Assembly: GCF_000378105.1 (NCBI RefSeq)
Contig: NZ_KB899250.1
Location: 124,001-188,000 of the forward strand
Length of the DNA: 64,000 bases
Source: Rubritalea marina DSM 17716
GTDB lineage: Bacteria; Verrucomicrobiota; Verrucomicrobiia; Verrucomicrobiales; Akkermansiaceae
Reading direction: 5' to 3'
In this document: positions 8,100 through 15,954 of the stretch, in pieces
Layout of the letters: every line of letters starts with the position of its first letter
How positions within the stretch are numbered: position 1 is the first letter of the stretch
Translations under genes and position numbers: made by a program
The notes under the pieces: model-generated
Told to the model about the DNA's origin: nothing
Seen by the model: the letters and a program-made list of their open reading frames with translations, nothing else
The model's database searches: none

Positions 8100-9620
8100 A
8101 TGGAAAACGAACAACTAACGGAAAGCCAAAAGAAAGTTCTATTTTGGGCTAGCTTCCTTTCCCTCATGGCATCCGGCATGGCCTTCACATACCGCGCCCT
8201 CAGCCTTGGCGAGTGGGGTAGCAAGTTCAACCTGAGTGGAGCAGAACTCGGCGGAATTGTACTAGGTAACTACTTCTGGCCAATTGCGATCACCATGATC
8301 GTCTTCAGCTTGATTGTTGACTTTGTAGGCTACAAGCCATCAATGATCATTTGCTGGGTACTTCATGCGATCTCCGTCTACATGTCCTTCACTGCTGAGT
8401 CTATTGATCAAATCAAGTACGCAGCAATCTGTGCTGGTTTCGCTCACGGTATCGTAGAAGCGGTCATCAACCCAGTTTGTGCAGCAATCTACAACAAAGA
8501 CAAAACAAAGTGGCTCAACATTCTCCACGCTGCCTGGCCTGCTGGCCTCATGGTTTGCTGTGTGATCATGTTCTTCACTTCTGATCTTGGCTACCAAACA
8601 AACGCACTTTGGACTGGTATTCCAATCCTTGCCTACGGCGTCATGTTCCTCATCTCTAAGTTCCCAGTAGACGAGCGTGTTGCTGCAAAGATCCCATACA
8701 AAGAATCTCTTAAGGATGTCGGTTTCCTCTCTGCTTCTGTAGCAGGTTTCCTTCTCACCCACGCGGTTTACGGCGTGATTACTGGTCAGCAAATGGACAT
8801 CTACGTTGCTGCTGGTATCGGTCTAGTAATCGGCGCAATCTTCGGCTTCATCACGAAGTCTGTTGGTAGTGTCATGTACTTTATTCTCTGCTTGCTCATG
8901 GTACCACTTGCTACCACCGAGCTAGGAACTGACGGCTGGATTCAGGAACTCATGCGCTCTTCTATGGGTAAATATGCTGGTCTTGCTCTTGCTCTTTCAG
9001 CAGGCATCATGATGGTTCTCCGCTTCCAAGCTGGCATCTTCACCAAGCTTTTCACAGCTCCAGTGATCCTTACTATCAGCTCCTTCTTCTCCATGACTGG
9101 TCTGATTCTCCTTTCACAGGTGAGCAGCGCATTCATGATCATCCTCGCATTCGTTATCTACGCAGTAGGTCAAACATTCTACTGGCCAACTGTTCTTGGC
9201 TTCACTTCCGAGCAGTTCCCTAAAGGTGGCGCAATGGCACTCAACACAGTTTCCGCGATTGGTCTTCTCTCCGTGGGTATCATCGGCACACCACTCATCG
9301 GTGCGTTCCAGGATCACCACGCTCAGAAGAACGTCAGAGAAATCTCTACAGAGATCTACGAAGCTGCTAAGAAAGAAGCTGCTATGTTCAACTTCAAGTA
9401 CGAAGCACTTGATGGCGCAAAAGCTGCAGAAATGGCTGAAGAACTCGGTCTTGAAGAAGAAGTTTCCACAGCCAAGGCAATGTCCGGCAAGCAGGCACTC
9501 TTCACCACGGCACTTGCCTTTCCACTCGTGATGGGCATCTGTTACTTCTTTATCGCAGTATGGTACAAGTCACGCGGCGGCTACAAGCCAGTCGAACTCG
9601 ACACCAACACTGAATTCTAA
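8100..9620 (+). CDS. MFS transporter, probably for a sugar
   Basis: About 506 residues from ATG 8100 (MENEQLTESQKKVLFW). There are about twelve hydrophobic helices, and the N-terminal half has the look of sugar permeases of the major facilitator superfamily. A charged segment of about 70 residues (HHAQKNVREISTEIYEAAKK to about VSTAKAMSGK) precedes the last helix; it is Ala/Glu/Lys rich and probably a cytoplasmic helix. It is the first gene of a five-gene sugar locus with the AraC regulator opposite and a carbohydrate kinase 64 bases downstream. Codon use is highly biased (few synonymous codons), suggesting strong expression. The substrate cannot be read from sequence. Confidence 0.82.
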   Translation: MENEQLTESQKKVLFWASFLSLMASGMAFTYRALSLGEWGSKFNLSGAELGGIVLGNYFWPIAITMIVFSLIVDFVGYKPSMIICWVLHAISVYMSFTAESIDQIKYAAICAGFAHGIVEAVINPVCAAIYNKDKTKWLNILHAAWPAGLMVCCVIMFFTSDLGYQTNALWTGIPILAYGVMFLISKFPVDERVAAKIPYKESLKDVGFLSASVAGFLLTHAVYGVITGQQMDIYVAAGIGLVIGAIFGFITKSVGSVMYFILCLLMVPLATTELGTDGWIQELMRSSMGKYAGLALALSAGIMMVLRFQAGIFTKLFTAPVILTISSFFSMTGLILLSQVSSAFMIILAFVIYAVGQTFYWPTVLGFTSEQFPKGGAMALNTVSAIGLLSVGIIGTPLIGAFQDHHAQKNVREISTEIYEAAKKEAAMFNFKYEALDGAKAAEMAEELGLEEEVSTAKAMSGKQALFTTALAFPLVMGICYFFIAVWYKSRGGYKPVELDTNTEF

Positions 9621-9683
9621 GATTCTTCTCGATAGGAATTCTTTGCTTGGAATTTCCCCTAACATTCCTTTATAAAGCAAAGT

Positions 9684-11189
9684 ATGTATCTTGGTCTCGA
9701 CTGTTCTACCCAAAGCCTCACGGCCACACTCATAAACGCTGAGTCAGGAACAGTCGAAATCCAGGAGTCCGTTCACTTCGAGACAGAATTACCTCATTAC
9801 CAAACTCATCATGGCTTCGTGCGCGGCGCGGAACCTGATGAGTTTTTTTGTGACCCCTTGATGTGGGTCGAAGCACTCGATCTTCTCTTAGAGAAGATGA
9901 AAAAAAGCAATGCTCCGCTCGATCAAATCAAAGCAATCAGTGGCTCCGCTCAGCAACATTCCACCGTCTACCTCAACCACAACTTCGAACGCACGCTCGC
10001 ACACCTGCGTTCAGACCTGCCACTGGTAGAACAGCTGAAAGATAGCTTCACTCGTCCTGTATCGCCCATCTGGCTAGATGCATCTACCGTGAAAGAATGC
10101 GATGAAATCATCGAAACTCTAGGCGGAAATCGCGAATCCGTGCAACGCACCGGCTCATCCATCATCCCGCGCTTCTCAGCCTCACAAATTCGCAAGCACG
10201 CGAAACAATTTCCCGGCCATTGGCAAGACACCTTCAAAGTGCACCTGGTCTCTTCCTTCATGGGCTCACTCATGGTGGGCCACTCAGCGAACATCGACTA
10301 CGGCGACGGCGCAGGCATGAACTTGATGCACATCACCCGCCGCAATTGGGACAAAAAGATGGCCGATGCCACCGCGCCCGGCACCATCAAGCGCCTCCCT
10401 GGCCTCGCCAGCACGACCGACATTGCCGGCACCGTCTCACATTACTTTACCCAACGTTATGGAATTCCTGCAGATGCCAAATGCGCGCATTGGACGGGTG
10501 ACAACCCGGCCAGCCTTGTTGGCATGGGAGTGACCACCCCAGGCGAATGGGTCATCTCACTCGGCACCTCCTACACCCTCTTTTCAGCCACCCAAACCCC
10601 CTTCGTCGACCCCCAAGGCTACGGTCACATCTTTGGCAACCCCCTGGGTAACTATATGTCGCTTTCCTGCTTCAAAAATGGCGCACTAGCGTGCATTGCG
10701 CTCAAGGAACAACTCAACATTACCTGGGATGATTTTGATCGAGCACTGCTGGTGCCGCGCACACCAGATAGTCCAGTCAGCTTACCATTTTACGACACTG
10801 AAATCACACCTCCTGCTCGCGCAGTGGATCAATCAAAAACCACTGCAGCTTCATTGGTGGATGGCCAATTTCTCAACATGCGCCACCATTCCCTGTGGCA
10901 TGGCCCAGCGCCAGAGTCGATCGTCGTCACCGGCGGAATTTCACAGAGTGATGGCGTCTGTCAAACCATTGCAAATATTTTCCAACGGCCAATCAAGCGC
11001 CTCTACACCCACGCATCGGCCTCTCTCGGAGCAGCGATGATCGCAGCCTATGCCGACGGGCACCAAATCGAGCAGCTCGCCCATGACTTCTGCAAATCAA
11101 AGCAACGCCGCGCCATCACTCCCCAGCCCGATTCTGAAGTGATATACACAAGCCTTGGTGAAAAGTTCACAGAACTCCTTTATCGGTAA
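9684..11189 (+). CDS. FGGY-family carbohydrate kinase, xylulokinase-like
   Basis: The product has 501 residues and starts with the phosphate-1 motif of the ASKHA fold (MYLGLDCSTQSLTATLI). Later motifs include ISGSAQQHSTVYL, DYGDGAGMNLMHI, HWTGDNPASLVGMG and the C-terminal adenosine motif VVTGGISQSDGV. Length and layout match FGGY kinases acting on ketopentoses or related sugars. It would phosphorylate the product made by the downstream isomerase and oxidoreductase. The gene lies between the MFS transporter and the isomerase on the same strand. Substrate preference (xylulose or another ketose) cannot be decided here. Confidence 0.85.
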   Translation: MYLGLDCSTQSLTATLINAESGTVEIQESVHFETELPHYQTHHGFVRGAEPDEFFCDPLMWVEALDLLLEKMKKSNAPLDQIKAISGSAQQHSTVYLNHNFERTLAHLRSDLPLVEQLKDSFTRPVSPIWLDASTVKECDEIIETLGGNRESVQRTGSSIIPRFSASQIRKHAKQFPGHWQDTFKVHLVSSFMGSLMVGHSANIDYGDGAGMNLMHITRRNWDKKMADATAPGTIKRLPGLASTTDIAGTVSHYFTQRYGIPADAKCAHWTGDNPASLVGMGVTTPGEWVISLGTSYTLFSATQTPFVDPQGYGHIFGNPLGNYMSLSCFKNGALACIALKEQLNITWDDFDRALLVPRTPDSPVSLPFYDTEITPPARAVDQSKTTAASLVDGQFLNMRHHSLWHGPAPESIVVTGGISQSDGVCQTIANIFQRPIKRLYTHASASLGAAMIAAYADGHQIEQLAHDFCKSKQRRAITPQPDSEVIYTSLGEKFTELLYR

Positions 11190-11284
11190 ACAAAAATTGT
11201 AAAATCGATCAATTTAATCTCGATTTCTAGTCACGCCATCGCTTTATTTGCTAGGTCATTCAACCACCCACTAGACAAATAAAT

Positions 11285-12322
11285 ATGCGTAACATCACAC
11301 TATTCACTGGCCAATGGGCCGATCTTTCAGCTGACGAACTACTCCCACGAGTCAAAGAAATGGGATACGACGGAGTAGAACTCGCTTGTTGGGGCGACCA
11401 CTTCGACGTTCAAAAAGCTCTCAATGAAGATGGCTATTGCGAAGCAAAGTGGAAGCAAATCACTGATGCAGGACTGGATTGTTACGCCATTTCCTCGCAC
11501 CTAGTTGGTCAGGCAGTCTGCGACCCAATCGACTCTCGCCATGAAGCCATCCTCCCCCCGCACATCTGGGGTGACGGCGAGCCAGAAGGCGTGCGCCAAC
11601 GCGCCGCAATAGAGCTCAGCGAGACAGCACGCGCTGCACGCAAGTTTTTCAACCTTCGTCCTGGTGGTGCGCCAGAACGCGTTGTCGTCAACGGCTTCAC
11701 CGGCTCCTCCATCTGGGGCGCTCTCTACGCCTTCCCACCAACCTCACAGGAGTACATCCAGGCTGGCTTCGATGACTTCGCAAACCGCTTCAACCCAATC
11801 CTCGACGCATTCGAGGCTGAGGACGTCTACTTCGCTCTCGAAGTACACCCGACCGAGATTGCCTTCGACATCGCTTCAGCGGAACGCGCGCTCGACGCAC
11901 TCGATCGCAACCCACGCTTCGGCTTCAACTACGATCCATCCCACCTCGCCTATCAGGGTGTGGATTACGTGAAATTCATCCATCGCTTCGAAGACCGCAT
12001 CTACCACTGCCACATGAAAGACGTCTGGTACGGTCACGGTGATGGCTCCGTAGGCGTATTTGGCGGGCACACCGACTTTACCGACCACCGACGCTACTGG
12101 GACTTCCGTTCCGTAGGCCGTGGTGACGTCAATTTTGAAGAAATCATCGTAGCACTCAACGACATCAAATACGCTGGCCCGCTCTCTGTTGAATGGGAAG
12201 ACGGCAGAATGGATCGCTTCTTCGGTGCCAAGGAATCTTGCGAATTCGTCCGCAAGCTAGACTTCACACCGAACGAGAATCTTGCCTTCGACGGAGCATT
12301 CGACAACAGCGCGCAAGGCTAG
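11285..12322 (+). CDS. Sugar phosphate isomerase/epimerase-type TIM-barrel protein
   Basis: The product has 345 residues of the xylose isomerase-like (AP endonuclease 2) fold. Typical metal-site elements appear in order: [51 protein letters not shown] and [12 protein letters not shown]. These supply the Glu, Asp, His and Glu ligands expected in the family. It is 43 bases upstream of a Gfo/Idh/MocA oxidoreductase, and this pairing is common in sugar pathways that pass through keto-sugars. The reaction is unassigned; isomerisation or epimerisation of a free sugar or sugar acid is most likely. Confidence 0.82.
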   Translation: MRNITLFTGQWADLSADELLPRVKEMGYDGVELACWGDHFDVQKALNEDGYCEAKWKQITDAGLDCYAISSHLVGQAVCDPIDSRHEAILPPHIWGDGEPEGVRQRAAIELSETARAARKFFNLRPGGAPERVVVNGFTGSSIWGALYAFPPTSQEYIQAGFDDFANRFNPILDAFEAEDVYFALEVHPTEIAFDIASAERALDALDRNPRFGFNYDPSHLAYQGVDYVKFIHRFEDRIYHCHMKDVWYGHGDGSVGVFGGHTDFTDHRRYWDFRSVGRGDVNFEEIIVALNDIKYAGPLSVEWEDGRMDRFFGAKESCEFVRKLDFTPNENLAFDGAFDNSAQG

Positions 12323-12365
12323 CTCTCACACCTCAACCTTTAATCACAACTTTCTACATATTCTT

Positions 12366-13520
12366 ATGGCTAAAATTCGTATGGGAATGATCGGTGGTGG
12401 CCGAGGCGCCTTTATTGGTGCCGTTCACCGCATTGCAGCGGCGATTGACCAACAGATCGAACTCGTCTGCGGCGCGTTCTCCTCTGACCCACAACGCTCC
12501 AAAGACTCTGGCTCTGACCTCTACCTTCCTGAAGACCGTTGCTATGGCACCTTCGAGGAAATGATGGAAAAGGAACTCGCACTTCCTGAAAGCGAACGCA
12601 TGCAATTCGTTGCCATCGTCACCCCAAACCACGTCCATTTCCCAGCCGCTAAGGCTGCACTCGAAGCCGGCTTCCACGTGATGTGTGATAAGCCTGTGAC
12701 CCTCAACAAAGCTGAAGCCATCGAGCTCAAGTCGATCATCGAAAAGTCCGGCAAGCTCTTCGGCCTCACCCACACCTACTCCGGCTACCCAATGGTCAAG
12801 CAGGCACGCCACATGGCCGCCTCTGGCATGCTCGGAGAAATTCGCAAGGTCGTGGTGGAATACCCGCAAGGATGGCTCGCTGACGCCATTGATACCGAAG
12901 GTCAAAAGCAAGCAGCATGGCGCACCGATCCAGAGAAGTCAGGCGCCGCAGGCTGCATGGGAGACATCGGCACACACGCTGAAAACCTCGCAGAAGAAAT
13001 CTCGGGTCTCCACGTCGACGAGCTCGCTGCTGACCTCACCGCTTTCGTTCCTGGCCGCCGTCTTGACGACGATGGCAATGTGCTACTCCGTTTCGAAGGT
13101 GGAGCCAAAGGAATTCTCATGGCATCGCAAATCGCCGTAGGTGAAGAAAATAACCTCAACATCCGAGTTTGGGGAAGCGATGGCGGCCTTGAGTGGCACC
13201 AAAAAGAGCCAAACACCCTCCTCTTCAAACCTAAGGACCAACCAGCACAGGTCTACCGTACGGGCAATGAATATTGTTGTGATGAAGCGAAAGCAGCCAC
13301 CCGCACTCCAGCGGCTCACCCAGAAGGCTACCTAGAAGCATTCGCCAATCTCTACCTCAACTTCAGCAAGCACATCCGCGCGGTCGAAGCCGGTGAAGAA
13401 CCATGCTCAGTCGCCCTCGATTACCCAAAAATCGACGACGGAATCCGCGGCATGGCATTCATTGATGCCGTCGTTGGATCTAGCGCCAAAAACGCAGCCT
13501 GGACCAAAATCGAAGCCTAG
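12366..13520 (+). CDS. Gfo/Idh/MocA-family NAD(P)-dependent oxidoreductase
   Basis: From ATG 12366 (MAKIRMGMIGGGRGAF) the product has 384 residues. The Rossmann motif GGGRGAFIG is at the N-terminus, followed by VAIVTPNHVHFPAAKAAL and CDKPVTLNKAEA, which contains the catalytic-type E/D-K-P. A C-terminal GFO_IDH_MocA domain contains GDIGTHAENLAEEISG, matching the conserved G-x-H region. It is the last gene of the sugar locus and a terminator follows at 13557. It probably oxidises a sugar or inositol-like substrate. The specific substrate is not readable. Confidence 0.88.
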   Translation: MAKIRMGMIGGGRGAFIGAVHRIAAAIDQQIELVCGAFSSDPQRSKDSGSDLYLPEDRCYGTFEEMMEKELALPESERMQFVAIVTPNHVHFPAAKAALEAGFHVMCDKPVTLNKAEAIELKSIIEKSGKLFGLTHTYSGYPMVKQARHMAASGMLGEIRKVVVEYPQGWLADAIDTEGQKQAAWRTDPEKSGAAGCMGDIGTHAENLAEEISGLHVDELAADLTAFVPGRRLDDDGNVLLRFEGGAKGILMASQIAVGEENNLNIRVWGSDGGLEWHQKEPNTLLFKPKDQPAQVYRTGNEYCCDEAKAATRTPAAHPEGYLEAFANLYLNFSKHIRAVEAGEEPCSVALDYPKIDDGIRGMAFIDAVVGSSAKNAAWTKIEA

Positions 13521-13556
13521 GCATCGCCAGCAAATATTCGATTGTAGCAATCACCA

Positions 13557-13590
13557 AAGCCACCCTCTATCCCAGAGGGTGGCTTTTTTT
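13557..13590 (+). terminator. Rho-independent terminator ending the sugar locus
   Basis: AAGCCACCCTCT pairs with AGAGGGTGGCTT around an ATCCC loop and runs into seven T. It lies 37 bases after the oxidoreductase stop. Confidence 0.9.
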
Positions 13591-13831
13591 CTCGTCGGCT
13601 CTCGCCTCCGAACATCAGCCCCCTGCAACGCGAGTCAACCCGCCGAAAACACCCAGAGCGCAGATCCTACTGAGCAGCAATCACTAAGATATCTCACCTC
13701 AATCCCGCAACTGTCGCTTCTAAAAAAACTCTAATTTCATCGTAATTTTTTATTGCATCTCTCTCGTTGCTAGCGTAATCATTCGCCCGCAAGCAGCGCC
13801 GAAAGGCTCTAAATGCACACTATCCAACGAT
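13591..13831. other. Intergenic region before tRNA-Gln
   Basis: About 240 bases without a supportable gene. The tRNA promoter must lie here; I did not identify clear -35/-10 boxes. No repeat or further hairpin stands out. Confidence 0.5.
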
Positions 13832-13905
13832 AGGCCTATGGTGTAATGGTAACACTCCGGATTTTGATTCCGTCATTCTAGGTTCGAGCCCTAGTAGGCC
13901 TACCA
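13832..13905 (+). tRNA. tRNA-Gln (anticodon TTG), CCA encoded
   Basis: The acceptor stem AGGCCTA/TAGGCCT is perfect. The D arm is GTGT...ACAC, the anticodon loop is TTTTGAT (TTG), and the T arm is CTAGG-TTCGAGC-CCTAG. Discriminator A and an encoded CCA follow. One C/T mismatch sits at the top of the anticodon stem. A strong terminator follows 8 bases later. Confidence 0.95.
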
Positions 13906-13912
13906 CTTCTCA

Positions 13913-13951
13913 AAACAAGCCGCTGAGTCACACTCAGCGGCTTGTTTGTTT
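13913..13951 (+). terminator. Rho-independent terminator after tRNA-Gln
   Basis: A perfect 16-bp stem (AAACAAGCCGCTGAGT, 13913-13928, with its complement 13932-13947) has a 3-base loop and runs into GTTTT. Confidence 0.92.
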
Positions 13952-13997
13952 TACTCCTTAATTTTTTCTCTCGCAGGTTTACTACCGCACATCTAAC

Positions 13998-14705
13998 ATG
14001 TTTGGTATGAAACGATTCACAATCACAGCATTGAGTCTAGCGATTATGGGTAGCAACTTGAATGCTCGCACATGGACCAGCTCCGATGGTTCAAGAACCT
14101 TTGAAGGGCAATTCAAAAGCTACCATGAAGAATCTGGGATGGTGACGGTCACCAAAGGCTACAAGAAACTTTCATTCCCCCTCACTAAGCTCTCTTTAGA
14201 GGACCGTCAGTGGATACGCCTCGAATCTCAAAAGGAAACAACCGCTGAAGATTCCGCCTCGGTCAAAGAACAACTCGCCGAGCAAACTATAGGGAAAAAC
14301 CTCAAACCCGGAATCCTCGAAAAGCTGGATGGCAACCGCTTCGTACGCGCAGAACTCGACAAAGCTCCAGAATACTACCTGCTTTATTTCTCAGCCAGTT
14401 GGTGACCGCCCTGCCGCACTGGAGCGCCACAGTTAGTGGCCAAATACAACGAAATCATCGCCAATCATCCCAGCGTCGAAATGATCCATGTTTCGCTAGA
14501 TCGAGATGAGAAAGCAGCCCTTCAATGGGCTCAAAAAGAAAACTTCCCCTGGTTTCACGTGCTGCCCGATAAAGTCAAACGATCCAAGCTAGGCAAATAC
14601 CACACCTCAGGCCGCGTGCCATTTTACGTCCTACTCGACAAAGATGGCACCGTCCAAGCGAAAGGCTCCCCGACAGTCTTCAATACTGCCAAGTCGCTGA
14701 AATAA
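13998..14705 (+). CDS. Secreted SHD1-thioredoxin-like protein with in-frame UGA: probable selenoprotein
   Basis: Reading through TGA at 14403-14405 gives one 235-residue protein. Residues 1-23 look like a signal peptide (alternative start ATG 14007). Residues about 24-77 (RTWTSSDGSRTFEG through LTKLSLEDRQWI) resemble the SHD1 domain common in Planctomycetes and Verrucomicrobia. The rest is a TlpA/thioredoxin-like fold: YLLYFSASW-U-PPCRTGAPQL, then EMIHVSLDRDE and the cis-Pro region SGRVPFYVLLDKDG. The UGA is codon 136, exactly the first cysteine of W-C-x-x-C. The frame on both sides is intact and homologous, which argues against random decay. A hairpin at 14426-14440 suits a SECIS. SelD is encoded in the same window. 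A nonsense mutation remains the alternative. The role is probably extracytoplasmic thiol/selenol redox. Confidence 0.8.
14426..14440 (+). promoter_or_regulatory. Candidate bacterial SECIS hairpin
   Basis: GCCAC-AGTTA-GTGGC forms a 5-bp stem with a 5-base loop. The loop begins 25 bases after the UGA and has G as its second base. As I recall the bacterial SECIS model, this fits its loop size, stem length, loop guanosine and spacing limits. The stem is short, so folding energy should be checked. Confidence 0.5.
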
Positions 14706-14800
14706 TACCGCACTCACCTTCCACATCTCCAAACGCAAAGATCACCACACTCTAACTAAACGCAATATAGTTGCATTTACCTGAAACTTCATGCTACCAG

Positions 14801-15400
14801 ATGTGGCAAATGAAAGCGGAAGGAATCGATGAAAAGCGTTTGAGGATACTCCTAAAGGACTGCGCAACAGGCTTCTATCAACAAATGTACTTCTTGGGGA
14901 AGGATGTGATGCACCCGTCTGGCAATCAACTTGAGGCATTTGGCTTTAAAAAAACACCTTCTAAAGGACTCAAAGGCACCAGTTGCTATACCTTAGAACG
15001 CGATGGCCTCAGTATCGAACTCCATGGTTCCTGCGCTGCCGCCTACACGCATGAAGGTAGCGTGGTCTTTCTGCGCAAACGCAACAGCTTTTACAGCTGG
15101 CTTCCAGAAGAGCCAGTGGTACCCGGCAAATGGACTCAGGATGACATCCGCCGCCAGCCCCCGTGCAAGATGCTAGAATCGCTATGCCCCCTGTTGGAAT
15201 GGTGGATTGAATATGAGGCCTGGATTGCGGATCGACTGCCAGCGAGTTACCGCAAGTTCTGCCAGTCTGAGTGGCGCAAGCTCAAAAGCATGCCCGTATG
15301 GCTCACACCAGAAACAGCCCCACGGTGGGTGGAAGGCCTAATCACCAACAAAGACCAGCAGGCACGACCGAGACACTTCGAACTAGCAAACGCATTGTAA
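14801..15400 (+). CDS. Unidentified protein
   Basis: About 199 residues from ATG 14801 (MWQMKAEGIDEKR); a TTG at 14771 would add ten. I do not recognise the family. It has no signal peptide and no membrane helix. It is rich in Trp, Tyr and Cys, with segments such as LEAFGFKKTPSKGLKGTSCY, HEGSVVFLRKRNSFYSWLP and LLEWWIEYEAWI. Length, start context and the lack of overlap support a real gene. It follows the selenoprotein candidate by 95 bases and could be co-transcribed, since I see no terminator between them. Confidence 0.6.
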   Translation: MWQMKAEGIDEKRLRILLKDCATGFYQQMYFLGKDVMHPSGNQLEAFGFKKTPSKGLKGTSCYTLERDGLSIELHGSCAAAYTHEGSVVFLRKRNSFYSWLPEEPVVPGKWTQDDIRRQPPCKMLESLCPLLEWWIEYEAWIADRLPASYRKFCQSEWRKLKSMPVWLTPETAPRWVEGLITNKDQQARPRHFELANAL

Positions 15401-15456
15401 AGTGGCTGAGATGCTTGCTTTTCATTTGCGGTCAATCCGTTAGTATACCCACTGTT

Positions 15457-15954
15457 ATGATATACCCAAAAACCTTCTCTCATATTGGCATCTCAGTACC
15501 TGACCTCGAAGCCGCGGTAAAGTTCTACAAAGACGTTATGGGCTGGTACACCATCATGGCTCCCACCACCGTAACAGAAGAAAATGACACAGCTATCGGC
15601 AAGATGTGCATCGACGTCTTCGGCACCGGCTGGGGCTCGTTCAAGATTGCCCATATTTCTACCGGTGACAAAATCGGCATCGAGATGTTCGAATTCCCGA
15701 ACAACTGCACGCCTTCGGAATTCGAATACTACAAGACCGGCACCTTCCACTTCTGTATTCAGGATCCAGACATCGAAGGGCTCGTCGAAAAAATTGTGGC
15801 TCATGGAGGTAAGCAACGCATGCCCATCAGGGAATACTACCCGGGCGAAAAACCCTACCGCATGGTCTATGTCGAAGACCCCTTTGGCGTGGTCTTCGAA
15901 ATTTATTCTCACAGCTACGACCTTACCTACTCGCAGGGCGCGTACCAAGGCTAG
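15457..15954 (+). CDS. VOC-family (glyoxalase/dioxygenase fold) protein
   Basis: From ATG 15457 (MIYPKTFSHIGISVPDLEAAV) the product has 165 residues. Two beta-alpha-beta-beta-beta units of the vicinal oxygen chelate fold are visible. The first carries FSHIGISVPDLEAAVKFYKD and IEMFEF; the second carries TFHFCIQDPDIEGLVEKI and DPFGVVFEIYSHSY. His, Glu, His and Glu are all present at the usual metal-ligand positions, so a metal-dependent lyase, isomerase or dioxygenase is likely. The substrate is unknown. It converges with the phosphatase gene at 15923 and overlaps its 3' end by about 30 bases. Confidence 0.85.
   Translation: MIYPKTFSHIGISVPDLEAAVKFYKDVMGWYTIMAPTTVTEENDTAIGKMCIDVFGTGWGSFKIAHISTGDKIGIEMFEFPNNCTPSEFEYYKTGTFHFCIQDPDIEGLVEKIVAHGGKQRMPIREYYPGEKPYRMVYVEDPFGVVFEIYSHSYDLTYSQGAYQG

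Noticed and set aside
14436-14705. Separate small gene starting at the GTG/ATG-like codon after the UGA
   Set aside because: It starts in the middle of a thioredoxin domain and lacks the first half of the fold, so it is part of the longer gene.
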